Notes under the pieces: generated by a model | What the model saw: the letters and a program-made list of their open reading frames with translations, nothing else | Databases searched by the model: none | What the model was told of the DNA's origin: nothing | Position numbers and translations under genes: made by a program | Assembly (NCBI GenBank): GCA_027924585.1 | Contig: BSBM01000965.1 | Span: 868,001 to 932,000 of the forward strand | DNA length: 64,000 nucleotides | Direction: 5' to 3' | Source of the DNA: Larix kaempferi | Lineage: Eukaryota; Streptophyta; Pinopsida; Pinales; Pinaceae | Part shown: in pieces, positions 33,263-44,818 of the stretch | Layout of the letters: each line of letters begins with the position of its first letter | Position numbering within the stretch: the stretch's first letter is position 1

Positions 33263-34714
33263 GAAGCGTTTGAGGTATATCCCATTGTGGGGCCGTGCCA
33301 ATGGCATACCATCACAATCGATTAGTTCATAGGCTCCTTTTTCCAAGACACGTTTTACAACAAAGGGGCCGTACCACATAGATTCTAGTTTTCCTTTTCC
33401 GAGCTTATCATGCATTTGATCATATGTAAGTACGAGGTCACCTTCATTGAAGATCCAAGGTTGAACGGATTTGTCATATTGAGCTTTGACGCGTTTTTTA
33501 TGAGCTTCATTATCTAAAGCAGCATTGCGGCGGGTTTCATCTAGCTTAGCTAGGTATAGAAATCGTTCCTCTTCGGAAGTGGTGTGGGGAAGTAGCTCTA
33601 TGGCTATCTTAAGTGATGGAATTTCACATTCAATCGGAAAAATGGATTCTAGGCCATACACCAGTTGGAATGGTGTAAACCCAGTAGCAATTTTCACTGA
33701 GGTTCGGTATGCCCATAGTGATAAGAATAGAGCTGAGTGCCAGTTGGATTTCTGGGTACCCACAATACGCTAAATCATTCATTTCAGGACTTTGTTAATG
33801 GCTTCAACTTGGCCATTAGCTTGTGGATAATACAGGGTTGAGTTTTCATGGCGAAAACCCAGCTTGGCACTTAGTTCTTCGATCATATGGTTCCCAAAAT
33901 GGGAGCCATGATCGGTCACAATGGATTGTGGCACACCAAATCTAGCTATAATATGATTGAATATGAATTGCGCTACTATTTTGCCGTCCTCAGGATACGT
34001 AGGCATCGCTTCAGCCCATTTTGTGAAATAGTCGATAGCTACTATGACATAGCTATGCCCCCCGGCTGAAGTGGGCTTACAGTGCATGAAATCTATGCCC
34101 CATTTGGAAAAAGGGCCGACGGCAATAACAGGATGGAGTGGAGCAGGGTGTGAGCATGATTTACTATGAAAGAATTGGCATGGTGGACACTTCTTGACTG
34201 TTTCAATGCAGTCTTTGAAAATTGAGGGCCAGAAGTATCCTGCTCGCAGTATTTTCTAGGCTGTAGCCATCCCATAGAGATGACCACCACATGCTCCAGT
34301 GTGGCAGTCATTAAGAACGCATTCTGCCTCATCTAAGGTCAAACAGCGTCGAAGAATGATGTCGACACCACGTCGATAAAGAGTATTGTTGACTATGAGG
34401 TAGTATTTTGCATGATGTCGGATGCGTCGACGTTCATCGCAAGTGAGGTCGGGGCGGAAGCGTTGGGTTTGGAGATATAATAGAATATCCCCGTACCATG
34501 GATCAGACATTCTAATGAGGAACAACGATTCATCAGGAAGAGAATCGATGGGCTCGGATTGCTTGGTAGCATGGGGCAAGTTACAAATCAACTCTGCAAA
34601 GACCAAAGACTTCTTGGACTTGGCTTTGACAAATTCCATGTCAAACTCCTGAACGATGACGATCCAACGAGAATATTTGTCCCCAAGCACTTGACGTGTG
34701 AGGATATAATACAT
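33263..34714 (-). pseudogene. Element G RNase H tail and integrase
   Basis: One frame with stops at 34256, 33779 and nearby. It begins in the RNase H/connection part (LGDKYSRWIVIVQEFDMEF). It then has the integrase zinc-binding motif HTGACGGHLYG...CPPCQFFH, and the catalytic core with KWGIDFM, VTDHGSHFGNHM and NGQVEAINKVLK, which keeps D, D and E. The C-terminal part has LWAYRTSVKIATGFTPFQLV and the GPFVVKRVLEKGAYEL block. No chromodomain follows, which fits Tat rather than chromovirus. The start (34714) is in a different frame from the RT ORF, so a frameshift lies near 34720-34920. Confidence 0.9.
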
Positions 34715-34923
34715 TGGATTGAAATCGGCTATAACAGTGGTCTGGCGGAGTAGAATGTAATGATGGAATCTCTAGATAGCAAATACTGTTGCCAGAGCCA
34801 GTTTTTCAACATGTGAATAACAAGTTTCGGAGTCAAGAAGACTCTTACTAAGATAGTATACCACATGTTCTATGCCATTGTGGTCTTCCTGGAATAGCAC
34901 CATATCGATGGTGGAAGTCGAAG

Positions 34924-37488
34924 CTACGAGATAATAATGTAATCCCCTGTGTAATCGGGGGGTTGGATCACAAGATCTTTGGTTAAGGCTGCCTTTAGAT
35001 TGTCAAAGGAGCGTTGGGCTTCGTCATCCCAGATAAAGGGAACGTTTTTCTTGAGAAGCCTCATATAGCCTTTTGTTATCTCGGAAAGATTATAGATGAA
35101 ACGGCGTAGAAAGTTTGCGTGCCCTTGCAAACTTTGAAGTTCTGGAATATTGGTGGGGGAAGGTAGGGCTAAGATAGCTTCTACCTTCGCAGGATCTAAA
35201 TGTATCCCGCTTTTGGAGATTATGAAGCCCAACAGTTTTCTGGCTTCTACACAAAAGACACACTTATGCAGATTCAAATGTATATTGTAGCGACGACACC
35301 TTTCGAAAATGGCACTTAAGTGGTCAGGATGGTCTTCCCGGGTCCGAGAGTGAGTGGGAAGATCATCAAGATATGGTTCTACAATATGTTTGATGTCGTG
35401 AAATGCGTAGGAAATCGCCTGTTGGAAAGTTGCCCCGACATTTTTAAGGCCAAAAGGTAACTTTCGATATGCGAAAATCCCCCAAGGGCAGATAAAGGTT
35501 GTTTTCTGCTGGTCGGCTGGGAGGATATCGATCTGGTTATAGCTAGAGAAGCCATCCATAAATGAAAAGATGACACTCTCGGCACAGTTATCGATGATCT
35601 GGTCGATAAACGGAGTTGGGTAGTTGTCCTTTGGACAAGCCTTGTTCCAGTCGCGGTAATCGACACAGACTCTAATTGTTCCTTGTTTCTTGGCTATGGG
35701 AACGATGTTGGATACCCATTTTGTCAATGGGATAGGATAGATAAAACTGGCACACAAAATTTTTTCAACTTCTACTTTAATAGCGGCTGCCTTACGAGGA
35801 TGGACGGGCCGAAGTTTTTGCCGAACTGGTCGGGTGCCAGGGAAGGTTGGAATTTCATGGACCACAATCGAGGGGTCTATTCCTGGCATTTCTTCATAAC
35901 TCCAAGCAAAAACATCACGAAATCTTTTGAAGTAGGCACTATAGAACTCCATTTCGAGGGGAGTACATGTTTTGCCGATATGTATGTTTTCCATGATACC
36001 AGGCTTCACTGAAATATCAATGGGAGTGGTTTCCATAAGGTTAGCCAAGTTTCCTTCGGAAAATACCTTATCGAGGGAAGTGGGGAACTTGGTTTGAACC
36101 ATCCCAAGTGAAGTAATGGGTTTTGTGTCGGGCTCAAGCATCTGAATGGTGGGGAATGAAGATCGATGATGAAAATCTCCCCATGGTGGCTCATCACCGC
36201 ACATAACCTCCATAATTGATTTGTCAGTGGGAAAAATCAAATTGAGAGGATCGATAAGTGGTGGGTATGAATGAGTCTCAGACGAGAGCTGCGCCATGGA
36301 ATGATGGGTAGGATAGTCGACCCAATCGGTGGCTAATTGGATTGCTTCATATGCTACGAGGTTTCTGTTCAAAGGCATAGAGTTGCCATAGTCTTCAATC
36401 TGAGCGGGACTCGGAATCACCCATGAATCATTGGAAGGGGTGACATTCGATGAAATCATGTTGACTGGTTGAACATGGGTTCCCAGCTCTGGAAAAACTA
36501 CAATAAGGGAAGAATCCTTCATGAGACCAACACCAATGTCTTGGAACCGGTACCGAGGTTGATCCAATAATGGGACGGTGTTGGCGGAGTTCGGATGGGA
36601 GTCTGGGATACAGTAATCAAGTTGATCAATGGTGACAATTTTCCCTTCATGAGGAAATTGCACGATCCGAAAGACTGTAGATGCTATGGCTGTCATGGCA
36701 TAAAACCAGTTCCGTCCAAGTAGAATATTGTAATCTAGCAGTGCATCTACGACTTCAATGTGTACGGATACTGTTTTTCCCCCCAGTTCAACACCAATTG
36801 AGGGAATGAGTCCATAAGGTTGAAAATCGTGTCCATCAAATGCCCTGAGAGTAGTGGGAGAAGTCGTGACTTCGGGTGAGCCTAAGGCTCTCCAGCAGTT
36901 CAAAGACATGATCGACGTGGAAGCACCTTCATCTAAAACAGTGCGATGGACGCTATTTCCACGGATTTTTGTGTGAACCTGGAAGGCTAACTGGTGAGAA
37001 AGCCGAGGTTTGGTGTGTTCCAAGTTAAACATGATAGAGCTTGAAGTATCTGGGTCCATTGCCCCCAGTGCTGAAAGTAAGGTTCTACACTGCATGGGGC
37101 AGTGTTGAAGAACCTCGAGAGTCGACATGGCGCAACGTGCTTGAGCCAAATCCTCAACAATGTTGTAATTTTGGGCAGCTCGCGCATTGGGATTAAATGT
37201 CGCCTTTCGTATGGTGCCCTTGGGTGGGCACAGCACTGTGTCTGTAAGCGGTCTCTCGATATGGAGATGGCTGGTAGGGGGGGGAATAGGAGTCGGATCT
37301 TCAACAGGAGATTTTCCTTTAGCTATCTCGGGTTGTTTGTTTGAACTTGGAGGGTTGTCGTACATCTTTGAACGAGTGGTTATATGAATCTCTTCATTAC
37401 TCGTCATCAGGATTTCGCGGTTTGTGGACGTCTCTCCGCGAGTTAGATTGGTCGGGTTTCCCCCTTGTGGAGTTTCTTGGGCAACCAT
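34924..37488 (-). pseudogene. Element G protease and RT (854 codons open)
   Basis: The longest open stretch in the window. The protease site is DEGASTSIMS, with the Glu-containing DEGAS also seen in F, at about residues 187-196, and the LLGRNWFYAM block follows. Before RT comes FKRFRDVFAWSYEEMPGIDP. RT has KWVSNIVPIAKKQGTIRVCV, DYRDWNKACPKDNYP, SFMDGFSSYNQI, FICPWGIFAYRKLPFGLKN and the catalytic PYLDD (Leu instead of the more usual Val/Met/Ala), then LQSLQGHANFLRRF. It starts right after a TAG (37492-37494) that separates gag from pol in the same frame. It ends by frameshift inside RNase H. The gene is broken only downstream. Confidence 0.92.
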
Positions 37489-37491
37489 CTG

Positions 37492-40400
37492 CTATTGCTG
37501 TTGAGGGAAAGGGTCAGTTAACACTGCCGAGCGAGAGGATCCTTTAACAAATTTGTTGACTTCATCCTTGTAGGGACAGTCACGTGTGTAGTGATCGTCT
37601 TGACAAATTAGGCAGGGAAGCTTAGACTTTCAACGTGGTTTCTGGTCATTGTGGGTGGGTTGTGGCTTGGGGTTCTCCTGCTGGTTTTTCTTGGGTTTAC
37701 CATGATTGTTTTTCTTCTTTCCCCCGGATGGTTGTGACGTAGATTGAACTGCGTTCACTTCGGAGGAAATAGCAGGAGAAGTAGTAGTTTTTGAAGCAGC
37801 CTATGGTAAAGTGGGGGAAGTAGAAGCTTGTTGTCCCGTCGAGTTGGTAGTAGGATGGGTCTTGACTGAACTGACAATACCATCAATGGGAGGTTCAGTG
37901 GTAGGTTTGGTTGGATCAGTGGTAACGCGGGCGGAATGGGGAAGAAGTTCGTGTAAAGTACCGTATTGAGTGTATACCATATCCATGTACTGGGCTGCAG
38001 AGATGGCTTGTTCTTCTGTAACCGACCCACGCATAGTGATATCTCTGGCTATGGGAGGGAAAAAGGATTTCATGAACCAATCAGCGAGTAGCTGATCTGG
38101 AATGGGTGCCTTAATTAGCCTATGGCATCGTCACCACTCATGGATGTGATCTGAAATGTGCGTAGAAGTGGTTTGATGCAGTGAGGTTAACAGTTCTGTT
38201 CTAGTCTCATACTGGATGGGGAGTTGGAAATGGGTTAGAAACTGCATAGCCAAGGTGTTGAAATCACGGAAAGAGTGTTGTGGCAGCTCGATGTACCATT
38301 TTGCTGCCATGCCGGTAAGTGTACGTTGGAAGAGCCGTAGTCGAATGGAATCGTCCATCAAGGAGTTGGATGAACACCAAAGATGGAAGGTCATCACATG
38401 GTTCTTTGGGTCTTCCCCAGGCTTAGCATTGAACTTAGGAATGTTCGATGGAAGTTTGGCTGGAATGGGTGGCCAGTGAGGTTCATGCCATATAGGATCG
38501 TTAATTAGCCTCGACAAATCAGGTAAGTCAAGCGTGGCCAAAAAGGGAAGTTGACGATTAGTCTGCAGGTATGAGTAATAACCGTATGGTGCAGAGAAAC
38601 CTGGGGGGCCCTGCATAGCGTACTGTTGCGTGTTATACCCATATGTGTTTCTTGAGGGGTACTGCTGGAAGTTCTGTGGGTAATAAGCCATCTGGTTAAC
38701 CAGTTGATTGTAAGTAACCGGTTGGTGGATGTTCTGCTGAGTGGGTATGGTAGGTATGGTACCCTGGGGTTGCTGAAACCCAGGAATAGTTGCTACTCCT
38801 GGTTGGGAAAAAGTTCCTTGGACTTGTTGTGTTCCGGGAATGTTACCACTGTATTGAGTAAGTGGAGGGTTTCCCATAGCAGGGTTGGGGGGTGGCTGCG
38901 ACAGTGGTGTCCATGGAATGTTCATTCCTCCTTGAGGAGCATGTGGAAATTGAAGGGATGGGTTCCATGGAGTTGTAGCAGCTGAAGGGTAAGGGAAGCC
39001 AGAATTCAAGTTGGGGGGAATCTGAGATTGCCCCCCATCTTGGTTCCAGTTTCCAAATAGTGAGTACCCCCACTCTACGGGATTTGAGATTCCTAAGAAG
39101 GAAGCATACTTGACGGGGGATGTTGAGAGTGAGGCCCGGTTGGAACACCGGAATAAGGTTTCCCGCTGCCAGGTGTGTTGTACATACCGTACTAAGCAGA
39201 TGCTGCTTGTTGGGAGGGTTATTGGATGGAGCCAATGGGTTGTCCTCCAGTAGATGGGTTGGATGGCCCTATAGGAGGAGGTTGTTGACTAAGAACGGGG
39301 TTCCCAACAAAAGGTTGTCCTCCAACTAGTTGGGTTGATGGCCCACCAGGGGGAGTTTGGTTGTTGGAGTTGGGAACCACTGCCGTCGGTTGTCCACCTC
39401 CTGAGATAGTGTAAATAGTGGCCGAAGGTGATCCTCCGGTCAAAACGGAAGATCCAGCAGTATGACTTGGTGTTCTTCCACCGCTGGCCAAATATGATAG
39501 CATGGATTGGCCAATGGCGCCAAAAGTGCCGATTTGTGGAGGGGGTCTTCCATATCTGACAGGCGAGGATGGAGAAAAAACTGGGTTATCCCTCATAGAG
39601 TGTGCGCCAAAAATGGGTGATGGTAGAAAATGTGGAAAATTTAACCCAGGGGTATCGGCGTCGTCCATAGTGTGTTCAATGATAGGAGGACCGAAAACTG
39701 GGTTCGAGTTCATGTCCTGGAAAGGGTTTTCGGGGTCCGGCGGGGACCTAGGTATAGTAACATTTGAAGGTCCGGAACCGTCTGCATAGGAGTGATGGAA
39801 CTCTGTGCTAGACAGGATGTTGGGATCCCGATAGTCAGAAGGACGAGGACGAGTAACAGGGGGATATCTAGAAGCTGTTGAGAGCATTTGCTCTGTGTTG
39901 CGTTTAAACCGTGCCGATATTAACGGGGAATTTGCTAGACTAACCATACTAGACTAGATGGAGGCCATGATCTCATGTCTCGGAGGAAGGTTGGGGAGAG
40001 ATATGGTGCGGGGTACGTTGTTGGAAGAACTGGTTTCCTGCGGATGAACACTGGGTGGCGTGGTAATAACAGGCGGAAGCTTCGCCTGGGAAGTGATGAA
40101 GCCATAATCAGGTTCAAAAGGTGTGTCAGGAAGTCGAGTGTCTTCAATAACTTCGATCTACCCGCCCGGGACTGAAATCAAGCCAGGTATATCCTGGTCG
40201 GACCCTTTAGTGGTGCCAACATATCCGTCTGTGTCAACGTGAAAAGTGTCTGATGGACGGGAGGTGTTGACATTAGGTAGGAGGATGACCTCTGGTCTAG
40301 TATTTTGGGATGTACTAGATTCAGCCACTGTAATGGTGTCCACTGTGGCAGATATATCTGGAATAACAGTGGGTAAAGTGACAGTGGAAGTCTCAGATAT

Positions 40401-40628
40401 GCTAGTGGTTGCAGAAACTGCAAGAGATTCTGAGATTGTGCTGTGAGTAACAGTTACAGGCGGAACTGATGATGTAGTATGTATCGGCGGTGGAATGTTC
40501 CCTCAACCAGCACCACGGCCAGGAGGAGCGGGAATGCATGATGCAGGTGGACCGGAGGTCCATGGCGGTGGCGCTGGTGGAGGGATTTTGCCCTATACTC
40601 ATCGTGATCTTTGTGGTGGTTCTGACAT
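37492..40628 (-). pseudogene. Element G gag
   Basis: I take the ATG at 40628 (MSEPPQRSR) as start since a Pro/Ser/Thr-rich chain in one frame runs from here. Stops include 40158, 38131 (TGA where F has CGA in HIHEWRRC), 37801 and about 37630; a frameshift lies between 39219 and 39009. The capsid region (38570-37950) has KLPSNIPKFNAKPGEDPKNH, FHLWCSSNSLMDDSIRLRLF and LTGMAAKWYIELPQ, a Ty3/Gypsy gag (retrotransposon gag family) signature. A shortened knuckle, CLICQDDHYTRDCP, follows. Gag is unusually long, with a 500-residue low-complexity N-terminal part (GYNTQQY and PQG-rich). Confidence 0.85.
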
Positions 40629-42418
40629 GATGGCAGGAAAATGAAAATCGGGGGCAGTTTTGTAACAAAGAACTCAAAAAACTCTAATGCAACCGAGTGT
40701 GCAGAAGAGGAGCTAGAAAAAGCAAGGCTTGCAGGCCAAAAAAGCAAGCTCTAAAATCTATACTGAGACCGGTGTCTCAATAAGCGAGCTGATAAAAAGA
40801 ATGGCCAGAATGCCAACAAGCAGTCCCTAAAAAGAAAAATGACCCTCTACAAAGATGAGATAACAAGCAAACTCCTAACTAAGAGCTGGAGACCTCAACA
40901 AGCTGTATCCTTCACAAGGTGATGAAATCCAAGTCGAACAATACAACGTGAGAGACCGATATGAGAAGGATATCCCTCTACCCAAAGGGATCCTGGGTAA
41001 AAGAGCCCTAGTAGAATAGTCACTAAGCTACCTCGTTCATGACATGTTGGAAAAGGTTTTGGGAACTTCTTCCTTTCGAGGAAGACAATGATCGATGTTG
41101 CCTTAGGCCTAAGTCGAGTGCGGCATTCCACAGAGTCCGTCCGGTTCTCAATCTTGTGGTCGTTTAACCCCTAAAAGTTAAAAACAGTCAGGAGGCCCCT
41201 CCACAAACTGGCTGTGACCGTGTCAATAAATACTAGAGGATTTTAGTTCCCTAGAGGACAACAACTATGTCTCAGATGAAAATGACAAGGTTGAATTATT
41301 TTGATGCCTATCCCCGGTGTCCTACCTAACGACCAAATTCTTTTGATTTCCTCAAGTGAGGTTAATGTTGGTTTAATTAGTGAGATTAATTTTAGTGGTT
41401 GTCTTACTCAATCGGGTAAATGGACGTGAAACTTGATGGTGTTATGACGACCCAAACAATGCAAATGAGAATGAATCAAAATAAACCTTGTCTTCGATGA
41501 AAACTAGCTATAGAAGAGAGAGAGTTCTTCGATCATAAATGCATGAAATTTCTCACAAGCAATAAAAAACCAAAACAAGAGATTTTTTGTTCTTTTTGTA
41601 AATAGAGCCAAACTGAAATAAACACTCTTTTTTAATTCACTGATCCTACAACTAAAATGCTTCAAATATGAGAATTTCTGTGGCAAATTTCAATTTTTCA
41701 CTTGCTAATGCACAACGATGCTACTAGACCATTTTAATCGAAATAACACAATTGTTTTCCAATGATATCTTTCAAGATAAATTTTAATAATACTACTGGA
41801 AACACTATGGCTATGAAAACTACACAATTCAGTAACAGAGAACAGTGGTGATGGTCTGGCTGTGATGGGAAGATCAAACCAATGCACTCAAAATGGAGTG
41901 ACCCTATGTGCCAAAAAATGCCACTAATTCACACAACAATCAAGCTCACAAACAAGCAATAAACACACCACAGACTATAAAATGAACAGAATGATAACAG
42001 GGAACAACAAACACTACCTAAGGCAGGGAAAGATTTAGGAGACCAAGCAGGGAGAAAAATTTTTACAGTATGCAGACACTACCGCGTGGTAGAAGAGGGC
42101 TATAGCGCGGTACTGCTAAACTAACACTCTAGTACTAACTCAGGAAAGGCGGTACTACCGCATTGTAGTCAATGCAGAGGGCACGGTACTGTGGCAAAGT
42201 GAGAAAAAGTGCAACTTTTGAAAAGGAAGATGAAATTTTCAGGGTTGCTGCAAACCTAGGGGACTCAGTGATCACACAGGGAGAAAAAATACAGAGAGGA
42301 GGGGTGAATAAAGGTAAAAAAAGACCAAAATTCAAGACTGGTTTGAAGAGCAATAAAACAAATCACAATCAAAAGATGGATGACAGTGAACTGAATCAAT
42401 CAAACAGAATTCAAACTA
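40629..42418 (-). other. Leader of element G
   Basis: About 1.8 kb between primer site and gag. The part at 40670-41300 is clearly similar to F's leader at 46800-47460, sharing AATGCAACCGAGTGTGCAGA, GGTGATGAAATCCAAGT and GGACAACAACTATGTCTCA. No matching ORF is conserved, so this looks like a conserved non-coding leader. The CGCGGTAC motif recurs at about 42080-42190. Confidence 0.65.
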
Positions 42419-42430
42419 GCGGAGTCGCCA
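42419..42430 (-). other. Primer binding site of element G
   Basis: Plus-strand GCGGAGTCGCCA, element strand TGGCGACTCCGC, four bases from the 5' LTR. F has the similar TGGCGACTCCCCT. The tRNA cannot be named without comparison. Confidence 0.7.
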
Positions 42431-42434
42431 TTCT

Positions 42435-43395
42435 TGTTTGATAGAATTTTTCGCTACGGATAAGTCAAAATTCTCTTAACTTAAAGCCAATTCCTAACTG
42501 ACTCTAAGGTAAGAACAAAACAAAAAATGCTACCTTGAAATTCCTGAACTAACTTTCACAACAAGATTACATGCATTCAGAAACAATGAAAGATATGACT
42601 CACCTTTCAATCTGACGTTTGTCCCGCTTCTAGCTCTTGATCCAAAAGCTCCAATGTAGAACCTGTTGAAATCAAACAAAGAACAAACATACAAGCTTCC
42701 AAATACCTTGAAGTAAAGATTAGATACATTCCATGTCAAGAACTAATGCAATACACATGAAATGGGAAAAACAAGACAAGTTATCTTTATTACAAACTTG
42801 AAGAATGCTTACAAAGGTTGCTTGATGTCCAAGCCAATCCTCTAGCTCCAAGTGCTTCCTCCTCTAGCTATCTCCACAAGGCTGCAAGATCATAAGTTTG
42901 GTACTTCTAAGATTCCTCCCTCTTTCCCATGGAATGCCTCTCTTTTATAGTGTATGGTAGGGTTAATCAACAAGAGAGATGGGTGGATCTTGGGAGAACT
43001 TAGTGGATCAAGGTTTCTAATCACAGAAAATGAGTTAGGATCGAATCAGGGACCCCAATCCTCCAATATCTCTCGAAAAATCCAAAATACCACAAGCCAT
43101 GGCAAAAAGGCTATAAAAAGAGTACCGTGCCCAGTAATCTGAGCATAACACGGTAGTACCGCGTGTCAGGGACAAAGCATAGCACGGTAGTGCGGACTAC
43201 CGCACTTCTAGGACAGAGCAAAACGTGGTACTTAGGGTAAAAGCAGTCTCAGCTAGGTGAAAACTTGTCAAGGTAAGTTTGCCTTCAAGGTTCACTCATC
43301 ATTTTTCTCTTCTGAGTGTTTTAAGCAGTAGGGGAAGCGTCGTCAAGCTCTTTTCATGGTGCAGATGCGACACTCTAAAATATGGAGGTATAACA
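42435..43395 (-). repeat. 5' LTR of element G (961 bp)
   Basis: Ends TGTTTGATAG and AGGTATAACA, followed by TSD GTGGT. The CGCGGTA motifs at 43118-43242 are altered by transitions compared with the 3' LTR. Confidence 0.93.
42940..42951 (-). promoter_or_regulatory. TATA box in G's 5' LTR
   Basis: Plus-strand CTCTTTTATAGT reads ACTATAAAAGAG on the element strand, a strong TATA box about 445 bases inside the LTR. The same is found in the 3' LTR at about 28375-28386. Confidence 0.65.
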
Positions 43396-43400
43396 GTGGT

Positions 43401-44818
43401 TGACTAGTAGTGGCGATGGGTTGCACCGGTTGTAGGACAACATTTGGTGTCGGTGGGGGAATGGGAGGAGAAATATACCATACAGGTAGTCCTAAGGTTA
43501 ACCTGGGGAGGCTGAGAGTAGCCATAACTGGGGCGCTTACTACTCCTAAGGGAGGGAATATGAAGGGGATTGTATGGATGGGTGTAACACCAATATGACT
43601 AGGTACCAATGGTGGTTTGGGTAACAAGGGTGGTTGATTGTTGGGTGTTTGTGCATTGTGGGAAAGGATACATACGTCAGATATTTCGGTCGCTGGTGAT
43701 GGGGGTGGAATGGATTGGAATGTTGAGGTCATTGGCGTATCTGAGTAAACTCCGGGTCCTACGGAGGAAACCAATGAGGTAGATGCACCACAAACAGGTT
43801 GTTCAACCATGGGGAGAACATTTTCGGTTGCAGCGGGGGCATTGGGATCGTAATAGGTGAGTTGATCGACCTTGACCATGCATCCGTCATGGGGAAACAT
43901 TATGGTACGAAAAATGGATGAGGCAACTGCCTGCATGGCATACATGTAATTGCGGCCAAGTAAGAGGTTATAATCAAGTTGGGCGTTGATGATCTCTATG
44001 TCAATGAGCACTATTTTTCCAGCCAACTGGATAGGGACATTAGCTAAGAGACCTTGGGGTTGAGCTGAACGGTCATCCTAGGCTCGCAACGCAATGGTGG
44101 ACTGCTCGAGAGTAGGGGATCCCAACTTCTGCCAAACGAATGTGGACATAATGCATGTAGAGGCACCTTCATCAATAATGCACTGATGGATGACAAGATT
44201 CCGAACGGATATAGAAACTTGGAATGCTAAAGTGGAAGGCAGGCATAATTCAGATTGGTCCAAATCGAAGGCCATCAGTCGTGAATCATTTTGGTCAATA
44301 GCACCAATGGCAGAGAGCAAAGTCTTGCGCTGTGAAGGACAATTTTTTAAGACCTCTAACACAGACATGGCTGCGGGGGACTGGGCTAAGTCATCTACAA
44401 AGTTGTAATTAGACGCAGCGCGAACATTGGGATTATTGTTGATGCGGCAAAGTGTGAAGCAAGGTGCTTTGGAGGCACCATCTAGTGGATCTGGAGGGAT
44501 ACACAACGACTGATCAGTGGGATTAGCGTTAGTGTTTTTGTCGGCGGGAGGGGATTCAAGGGTGGAGCCATATTGGTTCCGACGGGTTTGAAGATTGTCA
44601 TCGGTGGATGACATCATTAACAAGTGATGGGTACTTGAGTCTAACATGGGTTGATCAGGAGCGACATAAGTGATTTGCTGTTGTGGTGGCGTGTTTCCTT
44701 GAGGGGGAGCCAGCGGCTGAGTGTTCACTATGCTTTGGGTCAGTAAAGGGTTTTGTAGTACCAAGGGTTGATTCTGAGGTGGTGGGGGGTTGGGTGGTTC
44801 CTGAGGAGCCATGTGCCC
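43401..44818 (-). pseudogene. Element F protease region
   Basis: Continues the gag frame after a TAA (44819-44821); an ATG (44812) follows at once. About 200 Pro/Gln-rich residues lead to NPNVRAASNYNFVDDLAQSP, then the protease site DEGASTCIMS at about 44150-44173 and YNLLLGRNYMYAM. One in-frame stop lies at 44078. A Pro-rich linker runs into the G insertion at 43396. It matches the protease region of G in order and motifs. Confidence 0.85.

Larger units (their letters stand above)
27849..43395 (-). mobile_element. Gypsy (Tat-like) LTR retrotransposon G, nested in F
   Basis: LTRs at 27849-28828 and 42435-43395, exact TSD GTGGT (27844-27848 and 43396-43400), primer site at 42419-42430. Gene order on the minus strand: gag (40628-37492), protease-RT (37488-34924), integrase (34714-33263), second RNase H (33133-32770). 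A gene on the opposite strand (30800-32517) lies between these and the 3' LTR. This combination of a second RNase H and an antisense extra ORF is characteristic of the plant Tat lineage. At 15.5 kb it is full-size, but stops and frameshifts make it defective. Confidence 0.93.
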
